From Garcia nutans (taxonomy: Eukaryota > Streptophyta > Magnoliopsida > Malpighiales > Euphorbiaceae), in the NCBI GenBank assembly GCA_947685225.1, contig CANTUV010000008.1, forward strand, positions 34,154,001-34,218,000: a stretch of 64,000 bases of DNA. The letters run 5' to 3'. Shown piece by piece: positions 24,688 through 36,496 of this stretch. The notes below the pieces were generated by a model, which ran no database searches, was not told where the DNA came from, and worked only from the letters and a program-made list of their open reading frames with translations. Position 1 is the first letter of the stretch, and each line of letters starts with the position of its first letter. A program made the position numbers and the translations under genes.

Positions 24688-25414
24688 TTACTTTATTTCT
24701 CCACCTTTTTCACATAATCAATAAAATTCTCATTCTACTTCTGTCTGATAGTCTCCACCTCCATCAGGGTCACTTTGAGTTCAATATTGTACCCATACTA
24801 CTGAATAAAGGCTTTATACAGCAAATCCCAATCTTTTGAGTGTTTTCCTCCAAGGTATTAAACCAGTTTTGCATAATAGGGTCTAATGAGAGCATGAAAT
24901 ACCTCAGAGTTTGAGCCTTAGTATCTCTAGCATACTGTATGGCTATGATGTACTACTTGACATGCAAATGGGGATTCCTAGTTCTATCAAAATTGGCAAA
25001 AGAAGGCATCATGAACATGTAAGGAACTTCTTCATCTTGTTCAAATAGCTTGTCCACCTCTGAAACTTCCTTAGCCTTCAACTTCTTTTCTAAATTAATA
25101 ATCATTTTTTCAAAACTAGCGGACTCAGTCTTCTTTCCGACCTTCTTCTCTTTCAACTTTTCTTGTTGGTCTTAGAAATACATATCCCAGTTAGCATCAT
25201 CCATTACTACCTTGTCTTCATCTGGAGTTGCCTCTATTATCTTGGCCTTTCCCTTGTCCTTTTGCTTCTTGTTACTAGCAGATGCTTCAACATTGTTGTC
25301 CTCTAATAGTGAAAGTAGTTGGCTTCTCACATTCTCAGCCAAGGCCCCCTTTAATTCTTCCATCTTGGAGTTGAGGGCATCATTCACCATCTTTTGAACT
25401 TGCTCAGGTTCCAT
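24688..25414 (-). pseudogene. Gag of Tat-type element D, copy 2, truncated
   Basis: Minus-strand frames 25172-25414 (MEPEQVQKMVNDALNSKMEE, SASNKKQKDKGKAKI) and 24953-25156 (KLFEQDEEVPYMFMMPSF, NFDRTRNPHLHVK) are homologous to copy 1. The coding sequence is cut at about 24688 in the middle of the gag domain, so zinc finger, protease and pol are absent. A frameshift lies near 25160. This is the N-terminal half of a gag only. Confidence 0.82.
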
Positions 25415-26555
25415 TGGTCTTCGTGTGAAGTTAACTAAACCTTTACTAGATTCTAAGTCACTATCGTAGGTTGGGTTGTCGTAAGCCCTTGAACTGCTAT
25501 ACTCTAGGTTTGTGAGCTAGAAAGGATCAATGCTTATGAAATGCAATGCATGTATGCATGTGTAGCAAACAAACAAATAAAGCTAGGGCACCCCCTTCCA
25601 ACCTTATATCATCGGCACACGAATGGCGAGTCTCTTTTCTTGGGTGTATGGTCGACATAACTTTAACATGGGATGTTCAATTTTTGAAATATCCACTCAG
25701 ACAGATTAACCAATAATTGTATTTTCAAATAAGAACTTAGTCTATGATAACTCCCATTAATTAGCCCTTAATCCACAATAGCTTTTATGCTATATTGTGG
25801 ATTAAAACTAAATTAAATGGTTTATCATAAGTAGATTTCTTAGTTTGAAAAACAACTAATGATTCATGCCATAAACAAGCCCATAATTAACATGTATTGG
25901 TATAAGTTAAGCCCACAATTGATTTCAGTATTCCATAATTGACCTAATTATTTGTAAGCCCATTTCAAGAAAAATGTTTTTGAAAATTTTATTAAAACCC
26001 ATTGTAAAAAGTTTATTACCAAAAATTAGGCTTTGTGCTTGGGCCATGAGGCAGAAAATAATCTTTGACCCATCAAAAGGTTTTATGCTTAAAGTCCATC
26101 TTGAAAATTTTGAATGTGATTTTGGACTTTTGGGCTTTAAAATAGTTTTGAGCTTACACCACAATTAGATCATATTAGGAAAGAACAAATAAAATAGGCC
26201 ATAACTAAAACTAAAACTTGTTAACTATAGTCAAACGATAAGCAATTTGGGTAAACCTAAGGAAAATTACTAGGCCAACCACATGGGCTTTAGTCTTTGG
26301 GTTAAAAAAGCTTAGGTTCCTATAGAAAATATATACCAAAAGATGAGGCTATAAGTGGTTATGCGATGCTCAATCTCTGTACCTTGAATGAAAGTATAGT
26401 ATCCCTCACATTCACACAACAATGTTCCAATGGGCATCCTAACTCACACACAAAATGCAATCTAAGTGATGCAATTAATAATACTATAGTAATAAAGAAT
26501 AAAATAATATAAAGACCAACAGAATCAACTTCTCTTATTCCCAGTGGAATTACTA
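25415..26555 (-). other. Leader and primer site of Tat element D, copy 2
   Basis: Non-coding leader collinear with 23227-24418. The primer-site region at 26538-26555 (plus strand TTCCCAGTGGAATTACTA) is more decayed than in copy 1. Nothing else is recognised. Confidence 0.65.
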
Positions 26556-26556
26556 C

Positions 26557-28290
26557 TGTGAGCGGGGATTTTTGCCCCCACTCCTAGTGGAATAGTTCTT
26601 GCGACTTCGATATTGTTAGGCTCTAGGCCTTAGAAAACACGGGCCTAAACCCAAAAAAATGGAGTCCCCACCCGGACGGGCCGAAAAAGAAAGAAAGGGA
26701 TGGATGAATTGATTCCTAAGGAATCCTCAATGCCCCTATTGGGTTCAGAGAGTTGGGTACGAATGGCAAATGTGAGAATGACCCATCACCCCCATAGCAC
26801 CCGGTTCATTAGAACCGGCCTCATTTTCAGGTCTAAATATTATAAAATTCTTAAATTATTACAGTATTATTCATATTACATGAAATTATAAATTAAACAT
26901 TCATCATATTATTAAAATCAATTAAACACAATGGGCACCCATCCGAGGATGGAAACATGCCCTTACAAATGTCCAAATGTTCTTACAACTTAAATAAAAT
27001 GGGACACATGCCGAAAAGGTGGAAACATGTCCCTCACATTGGTCCATAATTCTTTTAAAATTAAAATAAGCAATTAAAATAATTAAGGCACGCACAAAGT
27101 GGAAACATGCCTTTTACAAATACTAAAATCCCAAATAATTTAAAAAATGTAATTAAACCATTCATAGAAAACATTCAATCCATCATAAACGTAAATCATA
27201 AGCATACGACAATAAATCAAATCATGAAATCGAAGGTTCAATCTTAAGTTATGCATTGATCATACAACATTAAGGTTATACATATGAAATTAGGGTTTTT
27301 GGGATGAAAATTAAGATTTTATGGCTTTGATTTGGGGATTAAGGTTTTATATATTAGGATTAGGTATTTAGGATTTAGGATTTTTTTACAAATTAGGGTT
27401 TTAGAATGAGGTTTAAGATTTATAAAATATAAATTAAAATCACATCACTAGTGCTTATAAAATTAAAACCAAGATTATTAGCTACTGAAACTAAACAATC
27501 TTTAAAATATCTCCCGTTACTGGAATCAAATTAACACTTTCATTGTTACTATATTAAAATAACTTACTAATATGGAAGTCATTTAATGATAGTATAATGG
27601 ATGAATATATCTACTGGATGTTTAAATAAATTAAGCTTAGAAAGCTAAACTTACATGTTGTCTCCTCCAATATCAATATGTTGAGTCAAACCAGCGCTAC
27701 TGCCTGACCAACTTTAATCTTGGATGAACGAAGCAAGCTCGAGGCAATGGCCACTGCCTCCTTGGTTGTTGTGTTTTAATTGTCTTTTATTGCTAATCAT
27801 TGTCCTCCTCCTTTTCTTTTTTGTTTAAACCTATATTTATAGAGGCAAATTCTATTAAATCTCATTACTTAACCCTAACTTATCCTTGCTTAATTTTGTA
27901 TTTGGCCTAATTAAGAAGTCATATCGAATTCCGAAAGCATTAAGTTCAATATGAAGCAATTCAAATAGGATTAGGACTTCACTAATTCGATGTGGGGAAG
28001 CTCCAATTTGATATAGGGCTATCCCATATTGAATTGGGGTTGTCCTAATTCGATATGGGGTATCCCATATCGAAATGGGCACCCCAATTTGATATGGGAG
28101 GACCCATAATGAATTTAAACCCAATCAAACCTACCGTAGCTTTGAATCAGACCTATTTAGGGCTTTAAAACAATGAATTGGCTTATTTTTGCCTTATAAA
28201 ATTGGGTTGATCCAATTAAAAGCTTCAAACTAGGTTAAAGCCATTAAGAACAGACCGAATTTGACCTGGCCACTATTAATTAGGATCATA
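26557..28290 (-). repeat. LTR of Tat element D, copy 2 (minus orientation)
   Basis: Starts TGTGAGCGGGG on the plus strand next to the primer site. A minus-strand TATA-like motif CTATAAATATAGG lies at about 27831-27843. The presumed U3 (about 27850-28290) carries repeated CCCATAT-GAATT palindromes, including an 11-base-pair hairpin at 28049-28074. The outer boundary is approximate. The inner part (about 26880-27700) is inverted relative to 28900-30090. Confidence 0.65.
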
Positions 28291-28299
28291 CTATCTTAG

Positions 28300-30094
28300 T
28301 GTAGACCCTTAATTTTTGACCCAGTCCAATATGATATTTTTAAATAGTCCAAAATAATTTTTATGGTGTTTTAATTAAATAATAATCATTTTAATAATAT
28401 TTATTACTTATAATATTCATTTTTAATAAAAATAAAAAAGGTAATAATAAAAAAGGATAATAAATAAAAATTGGCGACGGAAGAATCGACGACGAATTGG
28501 CCACAAACCAATTCGTCGCAGATTTTTCTTGCAGCGAATTGGCTAGCCCGCGCCCAACACCCGCAGAACTTCTTTGCCAGCACACTTTCGATTGCCCAGC
28601 CCGAGTGCGGTTTTGCCAAAACCCAATTCTACTTCATTTTTAATTTTATTTCCTAAAATTTTTTATTTCCTTAGCTAATTAGTATTAGGATTTTTTATTT
28701 TTTCTTATAAATACCACATTAAAGACACAAAATGAAGGATGATAATTTTTTTATCGGACATTGGACTTTTGGATTTTTTCGGCCAAAAAGAGAATCTTGA
28801 AGGAGCAAGAGGCGTGAGCAAGCAATAACAATCACTCAAAGGCAGCCTACACTGTCTTTATTATTGTTCAACCAGAATTCAAAGATTGTGGTGGAAACAA
28901 CAATGGAGGTTTGAATCTCTATTTCATTGCTTATGATTACAGTAGCTTCATTATACAATTTGATAAATTGTTTAAACATGCATGTTTTTGTTATTTGATC
29001 AATTTTTCTACTTACTATCCAAATTTTGTTTAAAATCCTAAAAAGCATTTTTCCAAAACCCTAATGCCTTAATACCCGTAAAACATATTTTTGAAAACTA
29101 AAACCCTAATTACACTTTTCTAAAACCACAAAACACAAATCTAATTTCTTAAACCCTAAGTTATTCAAACCCTAAATCTTAATTAATTCTGTTTTCAAAT
29201 CTTCATAGTAGCTTGTTCCATTAAATCATCGTAGCATTAGATTATTCAAATAATGTTTTAAACATCCAGTAGTCATATTACATATAAGTATTTATCAAAA
29301 ATTCCATGTTAAAGTGGTCTTAAAGTTTTTATAATAATCATGTTTTGATAAAACCTTAACTCCATTAAACTCTAAGACCCAAACCCTAATTTGCCTTGTA
29401 ATTCCTAAAACTCCAAAATAGTTTTGCAATTATCAAAATCCTAAATTATTTTCTAAAATTCTAAGGTTCAAAATTACTTTTGTAAATCCTAATCTATTTT
29501 CCAAATATCCAGTAATGCCAAAAATTAACTTTCAAACCTTAGATCCCAAATTCTTAAGCTCCTCTTGCAGAACCATAAATTATTCTTCAAACAAACCCTA
29601 AAGTGCTTTATTTTTCAAAAAAACCCTAAATCATTTTTTCCGAACCCTAATTCTTTAAAACCCTAATTCTAAATGCCAAAACCTTAATTCCTCAAAACCA
29701 AAGTTTAGAAATCATAATTTATTAAAACAACACCAGTACTCCCAGTAGACTAAAGCCATAACCATAACCCTATTTCCTCAAACTTTAAATCCCAGAACCT
29801 TTAAACCTTAACCTTGTTTATTTAATGGATTGAATTCTAATTTTATTTATTTATTTGATTATATGATTTGTTATATGTTAATGATGAATGGTTTATTTTA
29901 TTTTATGAATGATTTGCTTTTATTTATAATTAGATGATTAAATATTCTTTTATTTGTCTTAGTTTTAAAATTGTAAGAGGTATGTTTTCACTTTGTGGGT
30001 ATCTCATTAGTTAAACATCATGTAATTTATTTTATTTTAAAGTTTTTTGGACCAATGTAAAGGACACATTTCCACCTTTCGGTGGGTGTCCTAT
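28300..30094 (+). repeat. LTR of a Tat element in plus orientation, 3'-truncated
   Basis: Begins TGTAGACCCTTAATTTTTG, a start familiar from Tat LTRs. A TATA-like TTATAAATACC lies at about 28705-28716. An 11-base-pair hairpin (28490-28518, CGACGAATTGG) is in the U3. Downstream sequence is an inverted match to 26880-27700, for example TTTAAACATCCAGTAG at 29257-29272. The last third of the expected LTR is missing because element A begins at 30095. Confidence 0.65.
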
Positions 30095-31360
30095 TGTGAA
30101 CCTCGGATTCCACCCGAAAAGGATTCGGATGAACGTTCACTTTTTGTTAGGAGTCGCCACTCAGTTTTTTCTATTCAAAGGGAAAAACTAAGAAAACCCT
30201 TGTTTGACTCCAATTAATGCATCCAATGTAAAGGTTTCTAATCTACGAACCCAAGGAGGATTTGGGGACTATGTCATGTATTTGATTAACTTGCCAAAAG
30301 AAATAAACCCAAAAGAGATGAAGAAAAGAAGACAAGCAGATTGTTAGTAAATTGTGGACTTGCTATTTGGGGTGAATCCCAAATATGCCTACATACTCTC
30401 GTTTTTATGAGAGATCAAAGCCCATGTAGTTCGGAAAAGCCTATTTAAAGGCAATTATGCATTATGCATGTTTGTGTGTATGCTTTGTGAATTGTCGGGC
30501 TTTTTGCCAAAATTGTGAGATTTTGAGCACTTAGTGCTAATTTGCTGAAATTTAGGTACTTGGTACCAAAAGAATGCAATTTAGGCTCCGTGCCAAAAGG
30601 TTGATTTTAATTATGATGGGCTTCATGCCAAAAGAGATTAGGTCTTTGACCAAAAAGAAATTAAGAAGGAAGTGTAATGCTCATGATATGCTTAAATTGA
30701 CCCAGGATAAATTAGGATATTACCTTGTTTAGGATCCTCCCACTTCATAATTCCAGAGCTCATTTTCTCGGGCCTTTGATTATGGTTCTTGATTATGATT
30801 TTTTTATTTAGATTAATTCCTGCAGCACAAAGTTAAATTTATGCAAATTAAAAGTCCAAGTAGAGTTCTTAAACGTATGAAAGTAGAGAGTTCATCCGCC
30901 CGTAGCAATTGAAAAAAACCGAACCCTTTTTCTGCAAATTTGGAGGCTTTTATAGACAAAATTCGGACCGGACGGCGGTCGGACCGCCGTGGAAGTGATA
31001 GCCCGGGAAAATGGAAAAAGCAAAACGGTCAGCGGTCGGACCGCCGTGGTCGACGGCGGTCGGACCGCCGTCCTCGGAGGTGGGACCGCTGCTGTCGGCG
31101 GTCGGACCGCCGGTCCCGGCGGTTCAGCCCCCAAAATGGCATAAAAACTCGCACGTTTTTCTTTCAAACTGATTTTTCGGGAGCTACGGACCTCCAAAAA
31201 TTATTCCGAGACCATATCCGTGATTCTTGCGTCGCTCCAGACATTTCAAGTACCATGAAGACATACTTTCGGTGAACTTTGCCGTGGTCGTCCGGTCTAG
31301 CTTGGTCTTTTGCAGTATGAGAAAATTGGCTTTCCGAGCCTCAAAATTCGAGTATTCACA
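30095..31360 (-). repeat. 3' LTR of Tat element A
   Basis: Plus strand starts TGTGAACCTCGG and ends GTATTCACA. It is collinear with 47960-49297 and 56657-57971. It has hairpins at 30365-30384 and 30389-30429 and four copies of the palindromic GGCGGTCGGACCGCC core (30974-30988, 31031-31045, 31055-31069, 31097-31111). Element orientation is minus because the purine tract lies on its high-coordinate side. Confidence 0.9.
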
Positions 31361-31376
31361 ATTGCCCCCCACTGGG
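31361..31376 (-). other. Polypurine tract of Tat element A
   Basis: Minus-strand CCCCAGTGGGGGGCAAT abuts the LTR. The next bases inward (CCATAAAAATGATTTATGG on the plus strand) are the same inverted-repeat block found at the tract of element B. Confidence 0.85.
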
Positions 31377-31466
31377 GTCCATAAAAATGATTTATGGAGC
31401 TTAGTGGTCGTCAGAAACGAGGATTTTGAGCGAGGTGCAAAAAGACCCGCATTTTCGCCTTTTCCT

Positions 31467-31474
31467 TATAAATA
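31467..31474 (+). promoter_or_regulatory. TATA box for the antisense gene of element A
   Basis: TATAAATA about 65-70 bases before the ATG at 31539, on the strand opposite to the retroelement, followed by a pyrimidine-rich leader. It would let the antisense gene be transcribed independently of the LTR. Confidence 0.6.
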
Positions 31475-31538
31475 GGCTCATTTTCATTTGCTTTCATTCT
31501 TTCTTCTTCTTTCATTTCTTTCAAACTTTTTTTTGACG

Positions 31539-34500
31539 ATGGATTTCACTTGCTTAGAAGACTTCGAAATCCCACTCCCTCCCTGCAATCTTTTATTTGA
31601 GGAGGAGAAGCACAGCTCCCGGACCGGCTGCTATGAGGTAAGTATCTTCCCCTTTACTCATCTAGTATGCATGTTTAGGAATTTATTTATTTCTAATAAG
31701 GAACTTAGAAACAAATATTAGGAATTTTTCCTTTACATGTACTAGTAATGAATCAGGGGTATTACCATGCTTCACTAAGTTCTGCGATCAGTAATTATTT
31801 CTAGTAAAGAACTTAGAAATAATCCTCTAAGAAGTCACACCGGCTGGGGAAAGAACTTAAATTTTTCTGAAGTTGCCCCCCAAATTGTCCAAAATAATGA
31901 ATTAGAAAATCCCTCTCTCTGCTTTTTAGGACTCTGCGATTAGGATATCCATCGCCGAGAGACCCATGAGCACTATTCTAGCTTACATCTTTGATGCCAG
32001 GCATCCGGTGGGGGATCTCATTAGACCTGCTTTCCTCCACCATTTGAGGACTATAGATGTGGGCAGAGATATCCACAGGGAGTTGATCTGCGCGCTGGCC
32101 GAGCGATGGTGGCCCACTATTGATACCTTCCATTTTGCTTGGGGGAGATGACGATGACGCCTATTGACTTTTCTGTCATTTCTGGGATTCCCTTTGGTGT
32201 TGAGATGGTAGAGTACTATAATGACTGGTGGCATGACATTTCTTCATCCGACATGGTCACTTTGATCGGGGTTGACTATCCTAGACATCAGGCGCCTCGC
32301 TGCATTCAGCGAAGGTGGCTTATAGAGCAGGCGCCAGCCATCTATACTGGCTACGAGGTAGGCGATCTTACTGCCGATCAGGTTGCCAGGTTTACCCTGA
32401 TTCTCCTGTTTGCTAGCTCCTTCTTAGCAAATAGGAAAGACGCAGTGAGTCTCAATGTGTAATATCCCAATGTATGCCCTAGAAGTTTTAATACAATTGT
32501 TGTTTGATTTGAATTTAATGTACATATGTTTTTGCAAAGGAAATGATTGTGTTAATGGAATGTATATGTTGTATATATGTTAATATATATAACATATATG
32601 TTGGTCAAATGGAGAGTCAAGGGAAGAAGATATTTTAATTTGGGATGTGTGAAATTACTAAAGAGGGCAAGAGTTTTAAAGGATATGTGAACAAATAGAA
32701 AAGGGCATTTAAGTAATTTTCCTTTTTGGAATGCATGGTGGAGATTTAAAGAGATGATAATTTGATTTTTCTTCATTTCTTCTTCTCTTTCCCATATGTT
32801 GGCCGGCCATTTCAAAGGAAGGGAGCAAGAGTGAGATTTGTTTAATTCAAATTCAATTTGAAGGAAGAATCAAAGGTTTAAGTTGGAGATTTGTGAAATT
32901 TCTTCAATTTAGGTAAGTACTCTCTTGTTTCCTTTTGTTATTTTGAAGTTGTGTATAAGATGAGTTATAATTTGTTGATATTATGATTTGGTGTGTTTGA
33001 GATGTGTTTACAAGTGTTGAAATTGATTGTAAGTTAAAAGAAATTGAATTGGTGTTGGTTTTGTTTTGAAGATGGTGAGTTAAGTGGATGTTGATGGTGA
33101 AAGATCAAGAGTGAAGTTGGTTTTAGGGTTTTGAAGTGGTAAATGATTATATGTATGGTTTATGTGAATATTGTGTTAAACATGCAAAATAAGTGTTAAT
33201 GACTTTGATTACATCCATTTGAATGAGTTTATATTGTGCATAATGTGTTTAATTTCAATCAAAAGAGTGTTGGCTATGGTTAGGGTTTTTGTTCATAAGA
33301 GACATGGCTAAACCAAGGAAGAGACACGGCCAAACTAAAGGATTTTTGAGAGACACGGCCAAGTCTATGGAAATTTGGCCGTGTTGGATGATTTTTGGAG
33401 AGGACACGGCCGTGTCCCTTGCCCATGTTTGCTTATGTTGCTTTTGGTTGAGAGACACGGCCACAAGCTTGGCCGTGTCCCTTGAGTGTGTTGGCCACTG
33501 TGATTTTTCCTTGCTCTTCTTACATGATTGAGATTGAACTTACATTTGATAATGCATATGATACTATATGAACAAGGTTATGTATTATGCATTGTGAATC
33601 TTGTGAATGGTAATGTGTTATATGAATAATGTACTTTGAAATGTTATACCAATGATGCTATATGTATAATATGAATGAAGATATGAAATGATATGAGGCC
33701 ATTGTGATTTGGCTATGATGATTCCATTGAAAGACCATAAGGCATGTTTGCCTAATTGATGATGAGAATTGTGAATGAAATAATAAGTGAAATTTGTGTC
33801 TAATGTGTTATTCATTTTCAGAGTTTTGTTATTGGTGGCATGCCTATTGGTAACATTCTCTTGAAGTTAGGTTGGATTTGATTCTTGAAACCTAATTGAG
33901 ATGTTACAACCCTTGAAGCTAGGTTGGGTTGGTTCTTGAAGCCAAGTTGGGTTGATACTTAGCATGCTTTGTTCCCCTTGAAGCTTGGTTGAACTTAATC
34001 CTTGAAGCCTAGTTGGGTTTATGATAATGATAAATGTGATAATAAAACCAAAGCATTAACTCTGAAAATTGAATGACATATTAGAGTGTTTTGGGCCCAT
34101 GCTTGTCTTTGTATATAATGTGATTCTTGAATGGTAAAATCAATGGAACTATGAAGATGTAATATGAATATTGTTATGACATTGAATGTAGTGTGATGTG
34201 GTAATGTGATGTGCTTATATGTGTATGGTTTACGAAATATAAAGGTGTGATGTTAGCTTTTCACTTATGATGTTAACTGTATGATTTAGATGTGTAACAT
34301 TACCTTGCCTTATAGTATAATGTTGGTATATTTTGTACTACTAAGCCGATGGCTTAGCGCTATAGTGTTTGATCGCGCAGGTGACAGAGTTGAACCTAAG
34401 AGCTCCTCGAGACCAAGTGAGACTAGACATTGAGGATTTTTCTTTTGGGACTTAAAGATCAGAGAAGAGCTGCCAATCATGTATATATATTCTATGTTTT

Positions 34501-36061
34501 GTAAACTTTGATTTATAACATATTTGTAATAACTTCCGCTGTAAATTGATAAACATTTTTATATATGGTGTCTTTTGGATTTCTTTTAAATGTTGAGTTC
34601 GGTTTCATTTATTTACAAAGATATTTGTTGTGTTTTCTTTTTAAACTGTGGCATTTACTATATTCAGTATATGTATATTACGATCGTTTAAGCATGCTTG
34701 GTACGTATACGGGATATAGGGGTGTTACACAATGTGTTGAAGAGCCTACTTGACCTGTCATGACTTCAGACATATGATTGGGCTAGCATGATGCTGTGTA
34801 GATTGTATGACGACATGTCCGACCTCTGCTATACCCGCATTGCTCCATGTGGCCTGTACTACTTCTGGGAGGTAATGTAAAGAACATTTCCTTTACCTTG
34901 CATACACCGACTCTGATATCTTCTTCATTTTTTCCAGACTTGGGCTTACGAGTACTTTCCTGGTATCGCCCCTTTTCGTCGTGAGCTACCTGCCCCTGTA
35001 GATCCTCTTTCTCCCATTACTTGGAGATGGTATAAAGAGAGGATAGAAGCACCAAAGAGGAAGCTTCCCATCAGAGAGCTGAGATTGTTCTTCGACAGCT
35101 GCTCCATGAACTCGGTAAATATTTTCTCCTCATCCTTATTTATTGTATTAGAGAAAATGATTCACTAACATAATAAATTTTTATAGGTTGTATTCACAGC
35201 GATGTCTAGCCAGCTGATAGAGTGGATTGCTCAAGATCAAAGCTTTCAGCGATCACAGTTCCTGACTCACCGTCGATTCATACTTCCCCATCCAGAGTAT
35301 CGACGGTATTATCTCGCTGAGAGAGTGACTTTCCAGATTGCCGGCTTCCGTACAGCTCCCTTGGACCCCCCCTAATGACATGTTATCTCTGACGCTTTTG
35401 CCTGTTACTGCATCCCAGTATGAGGGTGATCCCTTCGAATCTGCCTTTGCCCCGGATGATGATGATTATGACTTCTACTGTCTTCAGCGACTGATGCCAC
35501 GCATTGGGACACGGTTCGATTCTGCACCACCTTATCGGTCCTTCCATTCTTCGGCTCCCACTTCTAGCACTCTGGGAGACCACCCCTCTTTCAACTGGCG
35601 AGCTGACAGATCTTCTTCCTCTAGGGCTGAGGCTTCTGCTTTTAGGGCTGGACCATCACACACTGGAGCAAGCAGCAGTTCATCACATTTGAGGCCTCCT
35701 CCATCCATTCTTGCAGCTACCGGTCAATTGGACCCTGCTTTGGCCGACCTGAGGCTGCCTTATGCTGTTTGGTATCATGCACCCGACGGTTGGGTAACCC
35801 GACCGATTAGTGTGGAGGGTGTACCATATCGGAGCCTTGTTCACATCACTCAAGTATATTCTCTAGAACTTTTCATGAAAAGGATTCATAAAATTCTCTT
35901 AAAATTGACTGTGATTCTGTCTTTTTTTACAGGTACCTGAGGGCCTAGTTGCTGACATGGCGGCACTGATCACTGCTTTCTCTGATGAGCTGACGGGTGC
36001 TTGGACTGATAGTGCTTATGAGAGGCAGAACAGGCCACAAAGACAGAGAGCCCGGTGCTGA
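31539..36061 (+). pseudogene. Antisense plant-mobile-domain-like gene of element A (5 exons, broken)
   Basis: Five exons with GT-AG introns, all phase 0: 31539-31637, 31930-34871 (with the solo LTR 32458-34729 inside), 34938-35114, 35187-35853 and 35933-36061. Exon 2 encodes RPAFLHHLRTIDVG and AERWWPTIDTFHF, then EMTMTPIDFSVISGIPFG. This is the pattern of plant mobile domain (aminotransferase-like) proteins, a family that occurs in host genes and in transposons; the role in this element is unknown. The C-terminal exon is Ser/Pro-rich. Damage: a one-base loss near 32143, the LTR insertion, a TGA at 34761 and a one-base gain in the C run at about 35370-35376. It lies between pol and the 3' LTR in opposite orientation. 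I considered a host gene, but its position between LTR and pol argues for an element-borne ORF. Confidence 0.75.
32458..34729 (+). mobile_element. Solo LTR of the T2/T4 Tekay family inside the antisense gene
   Basis: 2272 bases, TGTAATATCCC...GGTGTTACA, with perfect target duplication CAATG (32453-32457 and 34730-34734). No internal sequence remains, so the element collapsed by LTR-LTR recombination. It carries a perfect 16-base palindrome GGACACGGCCGTGTCC (33402-33417), the CTTGAAGC minisatellite (about 33855-34010) and the twin hairpin (34342-34379). Confidence 0.96.
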
Positions 36062-36496
36062 TTTCTCATATTTGTCTTGGATTATATTTGTAGTATTTGA
36101 ATTATTCTTGTTTTGTACTTTGTACTTTCCATGTTTTTCCCCTGCTATTTGATCTTAGATATAAACCTGCATTTATTTGTTAGTATTGACAGCAAATATG
36201 TATGTATCATGCTTGTTTTTTTAGAAATCTATTTTCAAAATAAATCCCTGAAACAACCCCCCAAAAATGGCACTTAACAGGGCCTAAACAGGGCCAAAAC
36301 ACAAAAATTTCACAAAACATCAAAAACAGGAATCGAAATTGGGTCGGTGGCGGTCGGACCGCCGTCTGGGCCAGGGTTGTATAAAAAACGAAGTTTAAGT
36401 GCATTTTTAGGTCAGAAAACAGGTTTTTCACTATAGGATCTCATTTTTCTCTCAACAATGAACCCTCTTTTTAACCATGTGATGCATAACTGGACC
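36062..36496. other. Spacer between the antisense gene and the CACTA insertion
   Basis: Non-coding part of element A. It holds one isolated copy of the LTR palindrome GGCGGTCGGACCGCC at 36349-36363. The last bases (GATGCATAACTGGACC) continue after the CACTA element at 42796, matching the uninterrupted paralogue at about 49518-49575. Confidence 0.75.

Noticed and set aside
29080..29700. Repeated AAACCCTAA-like words resembling plant telomere repeat
   Set aside because: Irregular spacing and many variants; it is part of a Tat LTR, not an interstitial telomere array.
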